Shown piece by piece: positions 25,462 to 33,042 of a DNA stretch of 50,848 nt. The position numbers and the translations under genes are program-made. The notes beneath the pieces were generated by a model that was given only the letters and a program-made list of their open reading frames with translations, was not told the origin of the DNA and ran no database searches. The stretch covers positions 1 to 50,848 of the forward strand of contig NZ_BBYM01000010.1 in the NCBI RefSeq assembly GCF_001570405.1. The letters run 5' to 3'. The stretch comes from Microtetraspora niveoalba (lineage in GTDB: Bacteria; Actinomycetota; Actinomycetes; Streptosporangiales; Streptosporangiaceae). Position 1 is the stretch's first letter; each line of letters opens with the position of its first letter.

Positions 25462-26160
25462 TCAGCCGGTGGGCTCGTACCGGTAGCCCACTCCCCACAC
25501 GGTGACGATGCGCCGCGGCTCGGCCGGGTCCGACTCGATCTTCTCCCTGAGCCTGCGCACGTGGACGGTGACGGTCGACGAGTCGCCGAAGGACCAGCCC
25601 CACACCTGGTCGAGCAGGGCGCTCCTGCTGAACACCTGGCGGGGGTTGCGCAGCAGGTGGGCGAGCAGGTCGAACTCCCGCGCGGTAAGACCGACCTCCC
25701 GGCCGGCGAGCCGCACCTCGTGGCTGCCGACGTCGAGGACGAGGTCGCCGTCGGCCAGCACCCCGGCACCCGTCGTCGCCGCCGCCCCTCCCGTACGGCG
25801 CAGCACCGCCTGGACGCGGAGCGCCAGCTCGCGCGGGCTGAACGGCTTGGTCACGTAGTCGTCGGCCCCGGTCTCCAGGCCCACCACGCGGTCGATCCCG
25901 GCCCCGAGAGTGGTGAGCATGATGACCGGGACGGGGGCGCCTTCACGGAGGCGGCCGCAGAGCCGCAGGACGTCCGCGCCGGAGCGGGCGAGGTCGAGCA
26001 CCAGCAGGTCGGGCGGATCGGCGAGCGCCCGCGTCAGCGCCTCGGCGCCGTCGTCCGCGCACTCCACCAGGTGGCCGTCGCGTTCCAGGAAACGGGCCAC
26101 GACCTCGGCCACCGTCGGGTCGTCCTCGACGACCAGGATGCGGGCGGTTCTTCCGATCAC
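25462..26160 (-). CDS. OmpR-family response regulator
   Basis: 232 residues from GTG. The receiver domain has the acidic pair in ILVVEDDPT, phospho-acceptor Asp56 (LLVLDLARS), switch Thr (IMLTTLG) and Lys in DDYVTKPFSP. The C-terminal winged helix is typical of OmpR/PhoB (LTAREFDLLAHLLRNPRQVF, DSSTVTVHVRRLREKIE, VTVWGVGYRYEP). The receiver is slightly divergent around the Asp (LDLARSGAD in place of LDLMLPG). No kinase is adjacent in the same operon; the histidine kinase at 26974-28848 is the nearest candidate partner. Confidence 0.92.
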   Translation of the reverse strand: MIGRTARILVVEDDPTVAEVVARFLERDGHLVECADDGAEALTRALADPPDLLVLDLARSGADVLRLCGRLREGAPVPVIMLTTLGAGIDRVVGLETGADDYVTKPFSPRELALRVQAVLRRTGGAAATTGAGVLADGDLVLDVGSHEVRLAGREVGLTAREFDLLAHLLRNPRQVFSRSALLDQVWGWSFGDSSTVTVHVRRLREKIESDPAEPRRIVTVWGVGYRYEPTG

Positions 26161-26198
26161 GCGCCCATTCTCACGGTCGCCGACCCCGGCGTCAGTTG

Positions 26199-26214
26199 TG
26201 ATTCACGTGAAACG
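26199..26214. promoter_or_regulatory. candidate parS centromere site
   Basis: TGATTCACGTGAAACG matches the bacterial ParB site TGTTTCACGTGAAACA at 14 of 16 positions and 13 of the 14 core positions, around the perfect palindrome TTCACGTGAA (26202-26211). It is intergenic, between divergent genes. Its proximity to a cluster usually found near oriC supports a role in chromosome segregation. Confidence 0.7.
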
Positions 26215-26258
26215 TCCGGATCTTCGCGGCGGCGGGCGACAGCGCGTACCTTGTGCCT

Positions 26259-26426
26259 ATGGCCCGTACCGTACTGACCGTCCTGGGGATCATCCTCGCC
26301 CTCTGGCTGGTCTTCGCGTTCATCATCCCGGCGCTGTTCGCCACGCTGAAGTTCCTGCTCGTACTCGCGATCATCGCCTTCCTCGTGGTGGCGGCGGTCA
26401 CGCTCGTAGGAAAGATGTCCCGCTGA
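26259..26426 (+). CDS. 55-residue two-helix membrane protein
   Basis: MARTVLTVLGIILALWLVFA continues through IIPALFATLKFLLVLAII to a short basic tail, GKMSR. Nearly the whole protein is two hydrophobic helices (about 4-27 and 30-50). Short proteins of this composition are widespread in actinobacteria, but no function is assigned to this one. ATG 26259 has no strong ribosome site; ACCTTGTGCCT precedes it. The stop lies 1 base before the convergent ATPase stop. It was found by direct reading of a frame below usual ORF length cut-offs. Confidence 0.7.
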   Translation: MARTVLTVLGIILALWLVFAFIIPALFATLKFLLVLAIIAFLVVAAVTLVGKMSR

Positions 26427-26427
26427 C

Positions 26428-26877
26428 TCATCCCCGCAGGGCGTGAATTTCGGGCTTTCGCACCTGACCGTTTCGGACAGGCTGCGGCAGCACGAGGATC
26501 GCCCACACGGTGGTCATCTCGCCCTCGTGGCGCACGCCCCACCGTTCCGCGAGGTACTCGACGATGCCGAGGCCGCGGCCGCCCAGCGACGAGAGCGTGG
26601 GGCGGCCCGCGCGCGGTTCGGTGGTGGCCCCTCCGTCGCTCACGGCGACTTCGAGCCGGCCTTCCGAGCACGTCCAGGCGAGCCTGAGCTGCCCTGACGG
26701 CAGCGGGTGAGCGTGGCGCAACGCGTTGCTCAGCAGCTCGCTCACGACCAGGACCGCGTCGTCCACGGTCGCGCCGCTGAAGAGCCCCGAAGCGAGCAGA
26801 TCCGAGCTGAGACGCCGACGCGCTGCGGCGACACTCGCCAGCGCGTACGGCAACATCACGACGCTCGACGGACTCAC
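26428..26877 (-). CDS. RsbW-like ATP-binding protein (GHKL anti-sigma kinase type)
   Basis: 149 residues from GTG 26875-26877, chosen because GGAGGGGGAAG sits directly upstream; the frame continues to 26970, but that extension carries no family features. The HATPase_c motifs are the N-box VVSELLSNALRHAHP, G1-like DGGATT and G2 GGRGLGIVEYLA. Proteins of this kind in actinomycetes phosphorylate or bind STAS antagonists and sigma factors, or act as stand-alone regulators. It lies just downstream of the PAS histidine kinase on the same strand. Confidence 0.85.
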   Translation of the reverse strand: MSPSSVVMLPYALASVAAARRRLSSDLLASGLFSGATVDDAVLVVSELLSNALRHAHPLPSGQLRLAWTCSEGRLEVAVSDGGATTEPRAGRPTLSSLGGRGLGIVEYLAERWGVRHEGEMTTVWAILVLPQPVRNGQVRKPEIHALRG

Positions 26878-26973
26878 CTTCCCCCTCCCCCGAGGAGACA
26901 ACACACCCCAGTAGGACCGAAATGCCCCATTCGGGGGCCCAAGAAACCGCGTCATGATTACGGCTTGCACACA

Positions 26974-28848
26974 TCAGATCATGTCGTGCTCACCACCGGA
27001 CACGGCGGCCGCCCCGTTGAGGACGAAGCGCATCCGGGTGCCGCCCTCCGGGCGGGAGTGGGCGGTCAGGTCGCCGCCCTGGGCGCGGGCCAGGTTGCGC
27101 GCGATGTAGAGCCCGAGCCCCACCCCGCCGAACCTGCGCCGGTTGCCGCTGTCGGCCTGCACGAACCGCTCGAAGACCCGCTCCCGGTCGGCCGGCGGGA
27201 TGCCGACGCCCTCGTCGTCGATCACCAGGACGACCCGGCCGCCCTCCGCCCACGCCTCGACCCGGATCAGGCCGCCGTCCGGGGAGTACTTGAACGCGTT
27301 CTCCAGGAGCTGCCCGAGGAGGATGTCGGTGGCCAGGGTGTCGCCCCGGACCTCGGGCAGGTCGTCCGGCATGCGCACCTCGATCCGGTGCCGCTCGGAC
27401 AGCACCGGCAGGCCGAGGGTGGCCGCGCGCACCCGCTCGGCCAGGTCGAACGTCTCGATCCTGATCCGCAGCTCGTCGGCCCCGGTGCGCGCGCCGAGCA
27501 GCAGGTGGTCCACGAGCCGGCCCAGCATCCTCGCCCGCTCGGCGATGGTGTGTACGGCGGAGCGGCGCTCGGCGTCGGACAGGTCGTCCCAGCGGGCGTC
27601 CAGCGTGCTGGCGAAGCCGTGCACGATGGTGATCGGCGTGCGCAGCTCGTGGCTGGTGGTCGCGAGGAACAGGTCCTTGGCCTCCTCCAGCTCCTTGGCC
27701 CTGGTCACGTCGCGGAAGTCGGCCACGACCTCGCCCGTCTCCGGGATCGCCGCGCACAGCACGTCCAGCCAGCGGCCCGAGTCGAGCTGGATGGTGAGCT
27801 TCTCGCCCGGGTCGGGCAGGGGGAACGGCGGCGGCCCGCCGATCACCCGCTCCGCCGGGAACCCGGTCAACTCGGACGCCGCGGGATTCCACTGGGTCAC
27901 CCGGCCGGCCTCGTCGAGCACGCCGATGCCGTCCGCGCTCGCGTCGAAGACGGCCCGCTCGTGCGCGCGCTGCCGTACCGCCTCCTGGTAGGCGACGGCG
28001 TTGCCGACGGCGATGCCCGCGTGGCCGGCGAGCAGTTCGAGCAGTTCGAGCTCGACGTGCCCCGCCTTGCCCTTGGCGAACAGCGCGTACAGCGCGCCGT
28101 ACGGGCGGCCGCCGACGGCGGCGATGCCGACCGCGACGGTGTGCAGGCCGGGAAGCCGGGCCCAGACGAGGTCCTGGAGGCCGTCGGGGCTGGTCTCGAG
28201 CAGCACGGTCTTGCCGGTGCGCAGCAGCTTGCCGACCAGGCTGGTGTGCAGGTCGGCGGTGGCGCCGCGCAGCTCGGGCGGGATGTGGTGACCGCTCACG
28301 AGCCGCAGCCGCTCGCCCTCGATCAGCACGAAACCGCCCGCGTCCGCGCCCGTCAGCTCGGTGAGGCTGCCCGCGATGCGGTCGAGCACGACCGGCAGGT
28401 CGAGCGCGGCGTTGATGTCGGCGACCACGTCGGTCAGCCGCCGGACCAGCCGGGCCCGGCGCGCCGCCCGCGCCGCCTCGTCGTCCTCGGCGAGGTGGTA
28501 GACGCTGACGTATCCGAGCAGGGTCCCGGTGTCGGTCCGCAGCGCGTTGGTGTCGACGCGGACCTCCAGGAGGCGGCCGTCCCGGTGGAAGCGCCGGGTC
28601 CGCAGCGACACCTGGCCGCCGGTGCGCACACGTTCCATCACGGCGTTGTGCTCGGCCATCAGCTCGGCCGGGACGATCGGGGCCCGCCTGCCCATGAGCT
28701 GCTCCGCCGTCCACCCGAACAGCCGCTCGGCCGCGGGATTCCATCCGAGGACGGAGAGATCACGGTCAAGGGCCACGATGGCGTCGGGGGAGCTCGCGAC
28801 GGCGGCGCGGGCTATGCCGTCCTCGTAGTCGCTCCTGTCGTCACCCAC
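26974..28848 (-). CDS. cytoplasmic PAS-GAF-PAS hybrid sensor histidine kinase
   Basis: 624 residues from GTG. Domains: PAS (about 12-125, GWNPAAERLFGWTAEQLMG), GAF (about 135-290, AGGFVLIEGERLRL), a second PAS (about 295-375, QWNPAASELTGFPAE), HisKA with phospho-His near residue 400 (TTSHELRTPI), and HATPase (LENAFKYSPDGG, IDDEGVGIPPADRERVFERF, GVGLGLYIARNLARAQGG). There are no membrane helices, so it senses an intracellular signal; no Cys pair or heme motif is obvious in the GAF. The OmpR regulator at 25462 is a possible partner. The downstream ATPase is cotranscribed or nearly so. Confidence 0.92.
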   Translation of the reverse strand: MGDDRSDYEDGIARAAVASSPDAIVALDRDLSVLGWNPAAERLFGWTAEQLMGRRAPIVPAELMAEHNAVMERVRTGGQVSLRTRRFHRDGRLLEVRVDTNALRTDTGTLLGYVSVYHLAEDDEAARAARRARLVRRLTDVVADINAALDLPVVLDRIAGSLTELTGADAGGFVLIEGERLRLVSGHHIPPELRGATADLHTSLVGKLLRTGKTVLLETSPDGLQDLVWARLPGLHTVAVGIAAVGGRPYGALYALFAKGKAGHVELELLELLAGHAGIAVGNAVAYQEAVRQRAHERAVFDASADGIGVLDEAGRVTQWNPAASELTGFPAERVIGGPPPFPLPDPGEKLTIQLDSGRWLDVLCAAIPETGEVVADFRDVTRAKELEEAKDLFLATTSHELRTPITIVHGFASTLDARWDDLSDAERRSAVHTIAERARMLGRLVDHLLLGARTGADELRIRIETFDLAERVRAATLGLPVLSERHRIEVRMPDDLPEVRGDTLATDILLGQLLENAFKYSPDGGLIRVEAWAEGGRVVLVIDDEGVGIPPADRERVFERFVQADSGNRRRFGGVGLGLYIARNLARAQGGDLTAHSRPEGGTRMRFVLNGAAAVSGGEHDMI

Positions 28849-28934
28849 TCCCCCATGGTGCCCCCTTTCCCTCTCTGATCTTGAGGTTTTGCATCCGATA
28901 CGCTTCGCGTACGCACTGAGAGGAAGTGGGGCGC

Positions 28935-29498
28935 ATGTCCACAGCCGACCTCGAAGCCCTGCTGCGCGTGACCGCGCGGGGTTACGTGGGGGAGTCCCCG
29001 CCCGAGGTCGCCTTCGGCACCGTGGACAGCCCGGTCGGCCGCCTCGCGCTCGCGGTCACCGCGCGGGGCGTGCTGGCGTGCAGCTACGAGGACGAGCACG
29101 CCGTCTTCGCCCGCATCCACCGGGACGTCAGCTCGTTCATCGGCCCCGATCCGCGCCGCCTCGATCCGGTGCGCCGGGAGCTCGACGCGTACTTCGGGGG
29201 GCGGTTGCGGACCTTCTCCTCGCCGGTCGACCTCCAGCTCGTCTCCGCGTTCGCGCGGACGGTCGTGCAGATGATGGCGGCCGTGCCGTACGGACAGGTC
29301 ACGACTCATCAGGACATCGCGGACCGGATCGGGCGGCCGCAGGCGCTCCGGGCCGTCGCCAACGCGCTGGTCGCCAACCCCGTGTGCCTGCTCGTCCCCT
29401 GCCACCGTGCCGTCGAGGCTCCCGACGTCCTCGGCGGGTACGCCGGAGGCCCCGCGGCGAAGGAGGAACTGCTCCGCCTGGAGGGCGTTCTCGCCTGA
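28935..29498 (+). CDS. ogt: methylated-DNA--protein-cysteine S-methyltransferase
   Basis: 187 residues from ATG 28935, with AGAGGAAG upstream; a GTG 9 bases earlier lacks a ribosome site. The N-terminal domain (GTVDSPVGRLALAVTARG) and the alkyltransferase domain (FARTVVQMMAAVPYGQVTTHQDIA, ALRAVANALVANPV) lead to the active site PCHR with acceptor Cys156, then GGYAGG. It repairs O6-alkylguanine by irreversible transfer to its own cysteine. The N-terminal 25 residues are longer than in standard Ogt. A single gene downstream of a divergent histidine kinase. Confidence 0.93.
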   Translation: MSTADLEALLRVTARGYVGESPPEVAFGTVDSPVGRLALAVTARGVLACSYEDEHAVFARIHRDVSSFIGPDPRRLDPVRRELDAYFGGRLRTFSSPVDLQLVSAFARTVVQMMAAVPYGQVTTHQDIADRIGRPQALRAVANALVANPVCLLVPCHRAVEAPDVLGGYAGGPAAKEELLRLEGVLA

Positions 29499-29530
29499 CC
29501 TGGAAATGTGTTTGCGAGTCGCAGGGATTT

Positions 29531-29570
29531 GTCCCGCTTTGTCATGGAAATTGTGACGGACAGGCGGGAC
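29531..29570. promoter_or_regulatory. inverted repeat upstream of the lipase-fold gene
   Basis: GTCCCGC (29531-29537) and GCGGGAC (29564-29570) form the outer arms; GTCA and TGAC lie inside. It sits 33 bases past the ogt stop and 114 bases before the next ATG. It could terminate ogt or act as an operator. No T-run follows. Confidence 0.45.
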
Positions 29571-29684
29571 CAAGGATGTCCTCGACGCGGGACGGCACAA
29601 GCCGTTCCGGTTTTTCATGGCACCCGGTAAATGGTCGAAACCACCGCCTGAATCACGTCACCGGAAGACCGGAAGGTGTACGGC

Positions 29685-30983
29685 ATGGCGAATGTGGACA
29701 CCGCGCGGAACACGCGCCAGGCGGAGAAGTCGGTTACCTCCACCACCGAGCAGGCGGGCGCCGCGAAAGTGCCCGCCGCGACCGGGGCGACCGGCGAGTT
29801 CCGCCCCCTGGAATGGGAGATGAGGCTGCGGGACACGCTGGAGATCGGCGGCCTGTGGACCCGCGACGCGAAGGCTCCCAGCTACGAGGAACTCCGGCCG
29901 TACGGGCCACGGGAGACCTCCGGATTCCCCGTATACAAGGACCTGGAACAGCGGCTGCTGAACGCCGCGGAACACCCCGACCCGGAAATCGCGCACGTCA
30001 TGGCGACGTGCTCGGCCTACGCCTATTCGGAACCGGAAACGGTCTCGATGATCATGGCGAGAATGGGCCTCGAGGACAACCAGGTCCGGATGATCCAGGC
30101 GTCCGTCGACGCCATGATGATCCGCTCGACCGCTTTTCTCATACAGAGCAAGAGCGGAAAGGTCGGCATTCTCTGTTACCGGGGCGCCGAACCGCTCGAA
30201 TTCGTCCACCGGCTCGCCGGGACGGACCGCGAGCCCGAACGCATCGCGTACCGGGCCTGCCACCCGTCCGCCACCGTCCACGCGGGCTTCTACCGCAACG
30301 TACGGGCGACCAGGTACGAGGTCATGAACGCCCTGCGGCACGCCTCCGACCGCCACTCGGTGCGCACCTCGTTGCCGAACGGCTCGCCCGGCCTCGACCT
30401 GGGGCGCGTCGACGGACGGCTCGAAGCGCTCTACATCACCGGGCACGGCCACGGCGGCGCGATGGCCGCGCTCATGGGTGTGATGATCCGGCGGGAGCGG
30501 AAGTACCGCGAGGTGTTCGGCGACCGGCTGAGGGCCGTCTACACGTTCGGCCAGCCCATGATCGGCGACCACCGGTTCGCCGAGGCGTGCGACCGCGACG
30601 AGTTCCTCCGCGAACACGTCATCCGCTACGTCTACGACCGGGACGTCGTCCCGCACCTCCCGCCCGCGGCCTCGGGGCCCTTCCGGCACTTCGGCCGGGA
30701 GTACCGCTATGAGATCCCGCACCTGCGCAACCTCGTCGCGGGCGTGCTCCGCCGTCCCGAGGCGCACCTGCCGGGACGCGCGGGCATCTGGCGGATCGTC
30801 GAGCACCGGTCCGGGCAGTTGCCACACCTGCTGGGGGTGCCGATCTCCGCGCCGGAGTTCGTGGCCCGCGTGATCCCGGTGGCCCGGTCGCTTCCCGCGG
30901 TGCACTCGATCGACGACCACCTGCCGCACCGCTACATCTCGGCGCTCACCCCGCCCGGGGTGCAGAACGAGTTCGGCGACTGA
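29685..30983 (+). CDS. lipase class 3 fold protein lacking the nucleophile serine
   Basis: 432 residues from ATG 29685, with GGAAGG 8 bases upstream. The central region matches lipase class 3: AFLIQSKSGKVGILCYRGAEP, VHAGFYRNVRA, the elbow ITGHGHGGAMAALM, VYTFGQPMIGDHRFAE, and YVYDRDVVPHLPP with the likely acid. In active enzymes the elbow is GHSxGG; here residue 255, the expected Ser, is Gly (codon GGC at 30447-30449). Late His candidates remain (PHLRN, DDHLPHRY). There is no signal peptide. It is either a pseudoenzyme or uses another residue. A 20-bp stem terminator follows. Confidence 0.8.
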   Translation: MANVDTARNTRQAEKSVTSTTEQAGAAKVPAATGATGEFRPLEWEMRLRDTLEIGGLWTRDAKAPSYEELRPYGPRETSGFPVYKDLEQRLLNAAEHPDPEIAHVMATCSAYAYSEPETVSMIMARMGLEDNQVRMIQASVDAMMIRSTAFLIQSKSGKVGILCYRGAEPLEFVHRLAGTDREPERIAYRACHPSATVHAGFYRNVRATRYEVMNALRHASDRHSVRTSLPNGSPGLDLGRVDGRLEALYITGHGHGGAMAALMGVMIRRERKYREVFGDRLRAVYTFGQPMIGDHRFAEACDRDEFLREHVIRYVYDRDVVPHLPPAASGPFRHFGREYRYEIPHLRNLVAGVLRRPEAHLPGRAGIWRIVEHRSGQLPHLLGVPISAPEFVARVIPVARSLPAVHSIDDHLPHRYISALTPPGVQNEFGD

Positions 30984-30992
30984 TCGGTCGCG

Positions 30993-31038
30993 GGCCGGGG
31001 TTCCGGGCGGCGCACATCCGCCGCCCGGAGCCCCGGCC
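30993..31038. terminator. strong bidirectional terminator
   Basis: A 20-bp stem (30993-31012 with 31019-31038) with one G-U and a 6-base loop lies between the convergent lipase-fold gene and cytX. The arms begin GGCCGGGG and end CCCCGGCC. Confidence 0.85.
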
Positions 31039-31043
31039 GGCTC

Positions 31044-32393
31044 TCAGCGGCCGTGCCGTACGGACCGGGTGGCCGCCACTCGGGCGACGAGGCCGGACGC
31101 GAGCATCGTCAGAGCGGACACCAGGAACGCGGCCAGCGCCGCGTTCATCCACGGCTGGTGGACGAACCCGATCGTGTCGCGGACCCGCGCCCAGACGTCG
31201 TCCCACCAGCCGACCGTCGGGGTGACCGTGACGACCCAGTACGCGGCGAAGCCGAGGACCCACGGCGGCAGGGTCGACCAGCGCAGCGGCGCGTCCTGCG
31301 CCGTGTTCCACCGGGCCGCGCCGCCGAGAAGGAAGTAGTCCACCGCGAGAACGGCGAACATCGGGACGAACACCGCGCCGATCACGCTGAGGAACGCCCC
31401 GTAGGAGTTCACGTCGGCGAAGAGGGCGATGGCGATGGTCAGCACGCCGATCACCACCGAGATGACCCGCCGGTCCACCCGGGGAGCGAAGTTCTGGATC
31501 GAGATCGACGTCGAATAGACGTTGGCGAACGACTGGTCCACCTCGCGCAGAACCAGGATGCCGAAGAACAGGGCGCCGAGCGGCGCCGCGACGAACGGCT
31601 CCCAGACCTTGTCGGCGTCGTTCCCCACCAGGGCGAGGGCTGCGATGCCGAGCGCCAGGCAGGCCACCTGGGCGACCGTGTAGCCGCCGACGATGCCGGC
31701 GAAGGCGCCGCCGCTCGATCGCGAGTGCCGGGCGTAGTCCGCGGCGAGCGGCACCCACGAGACCGACAACGCGATCACGTAGTCGACCGCGGGCGCGAAC
31801 GAGTCCCACGATCCCGCGCCCAGCGAGGGTCCCCTGCTGAACAGGGCGACCGACAGCCACACCATCGAGATGATCACCCCGACCGTGACGTGCCGCCTGA
31901 GCAGCCGCAGCGCGCCGAGGGGGCGGATCGTCAGCGCGATGGTCAGCAGCCCGGCCGCGACCACCCAGACCTCGTACGGCACGGCGTCACCGAAGATCGC
32001 CTGGGCGCCGGTGGCCACCACCCAGAGCTCGAACGCCCCCCAGCCGAGCAACTGGACGATGTTGAGCACGGTCGGCGCGTACGACAGCCGCACCCCGAAC
32101 AAGCCTCTGAGCAGCACCATCGCGGGCCGGCCGGTACGTGCTCCGGGGATGGCGGCGAGCCCGACCATGGCGGTGCCGATCAGGCTGCCGACGACCGCCG
32201 CGACGATCGCGCCGGTGAAGGTCAGCGGCTTGCCGCCCAGCGGGTCGAGGAGGAACAGCGCCCCGGAGAACCCGAGGAGGCTGACGCCGAGGTTGGCCCA
32301 GAACGCTCCCTGATCGAGCACCCCGAGGGTCTTCGGAGCCTCCTCGTCGAGGGTGAGGGGGGCTTCAACATCATCGAAGACGGCAGACGCCAT
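31044..32393 (-). CDS. cytX: NCS1-family hydroxymethylpyrimidine transporter CytX
   Basis: 449 residues with about 12 helices. NCS1 features: LDQGAFWANLGVSLLGFSGALFL (helix 1), then PLGGKPLTFTGAIVAAVVGSLIGTA, QLLGWGAFELWVVATGAQ, and the substrate region around SVSWVPLAADYARHSRS. NCS1 proteins carry cytosine, purines, allantoin or thiamine precursors. The TPP riboswitch directly upstream identifies this one as the thiamine-related branch, so import of the pyrimidine precursor HMP is the best reading. The ATG at 32391-32393 uses the riboswitch-end GGGAG as its ribosome site. The C-terminal region is convergent with the lipase-fold gene. Confidence 0.88.
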   Translation of the reverse strand: MASAVFDDVEAPLTLDEEAPKTLGVLDQGAFWANLGVSLLGFSGALFLLDPLGGKPLTFTGAIVAAVVGSLIGTAMVGLAAIPGARTGRPAMVLLRGLFGVRLSYAPTVLNIVQLLGWGAFELWVVATGAQAIFGDAVPYEVWVVAAGLLTIALTIRPLGALRLLRRHVTVGVIISMVWLSVALFSRGPSLGAGSWDSFAPAVDYVIALSVSWVPLAADYARHSRSSGGAFAGIVGGYTVAQVACLALGIAALALVGNDADKVWEPFVAAPLGALFFGILVLREVDQSFANVYSTSISIQNFAPRVDRRVISVVIGVLTIAIALFADVNSYGAFLSVIGAVFVPMFAVLAVDYFLLGGAARWNTAQDAPLRWSTLPPWVLGFAAYWVVTVTPTVGWWDDVWARVRDTIGFVHQPWMNAALAAFLVSALTMLASGLVARVAATRSVRHGR

Positions 32394-32398
32394 CGCAC

Positions 32399-32497
32399 GC
32401 TCCCTACGCCGGCATTATCCGGACAGGTTCATGCGGTCGGCGGCACGCCTCGTGGAGGAGCCGCCCTCTCAGCCCGGTCACGCCCGAGCTCCCGCGG
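32399..32497 (-). promoter_or_regulatory. TPP riboswitch (THI element)
   Basis: On the minus strand the conserved aptamer blocks appear in order: GGGAGCTCGGGC, GGGCTGAGAGGGCGGCT, GACCGCATGAACCTG, CCGGATAATGCCGGCG and the closing TAGGGAG. CTGAGAGG and ATGAACCTG are the pyrophosphate and pyrimidine sensor signatures. The last block lies 6 bases before the cytX ATG and doubles as its Shine-Dalgarno sequence, so ligand binding should shut off translation directly. Confidence 0.95.
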
Positions 32498-32555
32498 TAT
32501 CGAGTTATCGCCCCGGATTATGACATTGCCTCCGGAAATGTCCAACCACCGCCCC

Positions 32556-33030
32556 CGACCCCGCCGAGCCCCATCGATCGTTACGGCGGCCAAGCCATCC
32601 CGCGAGGGGCGCGGCGGTGTCCGGACTGAGGAACGCCCGCAGCGACGAAGGAGCGAGGAGCGTGACGAAGCCGAACCCGAAAACACGAACGAGCGGGCTG
32701 AGGGACGTGAGGGGCGCGGCGGTGAAGTAACCGACGAGCGAGCGGGGAGCGAGGAACGAGCGACTCCGAGCGAGGAGGGCACGAGCCGACTTCAGGCGCC
32801 CCGAACCGCCGAGCGGAGCGAGGCAACCAAGCGCAGCCCCGAGTGACGAGGGAAGACATCGCCTGAGGGCGCCCGAGCCCGCCGAGCCCCATCGATGATT
32901 ACGGCGCCCTGCCATCACGCGAGGGGCGCGGCGGTGTCTGGACTGAGGAACGAGCGGGCGAGGAACGAGTCCCGAGTGACGAGGGAAGACATCGCCTGAG
33001 GGCGCCCGAGCCCGCCGAGCGGAGCGAGGC
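32556..33030. repeat. noncoding repeat mosaic
   Basis: Block A, about 79 bp, occurs at 32556-32634 and 32874-32952 (about 90 percent identical; both contain GCCGAGCCCCATCGAT and GCGAGGGGCGCGGCGGTGT). Block B, 52 bp, occurs at 32835-32886 and 32968-33019 with one difference (core GAGTGACGAGGGAAGACATC). GAGCGGAGCGAGGC occurs at 32812-32825 and 33017-33030. Between them are many short GAGCGAGGA-type elements. No convincing gene lies in 32510-33042; long open frames there are composition artefacts. Confidence 0.85.
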
Positions 33031-33042
33031 CATAAACGCATC

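Noticed and set aside
31044-32393. Assignment of the NCS1 protein as a cytosine or allantoin permease
   Set aside because: No codA or allantoin genes nearby, while a TPP riboswitch immediately upstream points to thiamine precursor transport.
32505-33041. A 178-codon open frame on the minus strand through the repeat mosaic
   Set aside because: It is Arg/Ser/Pro-rich, follows the repeats, has no ribosome site and no family resemblance; several frames are open there because of GC content.
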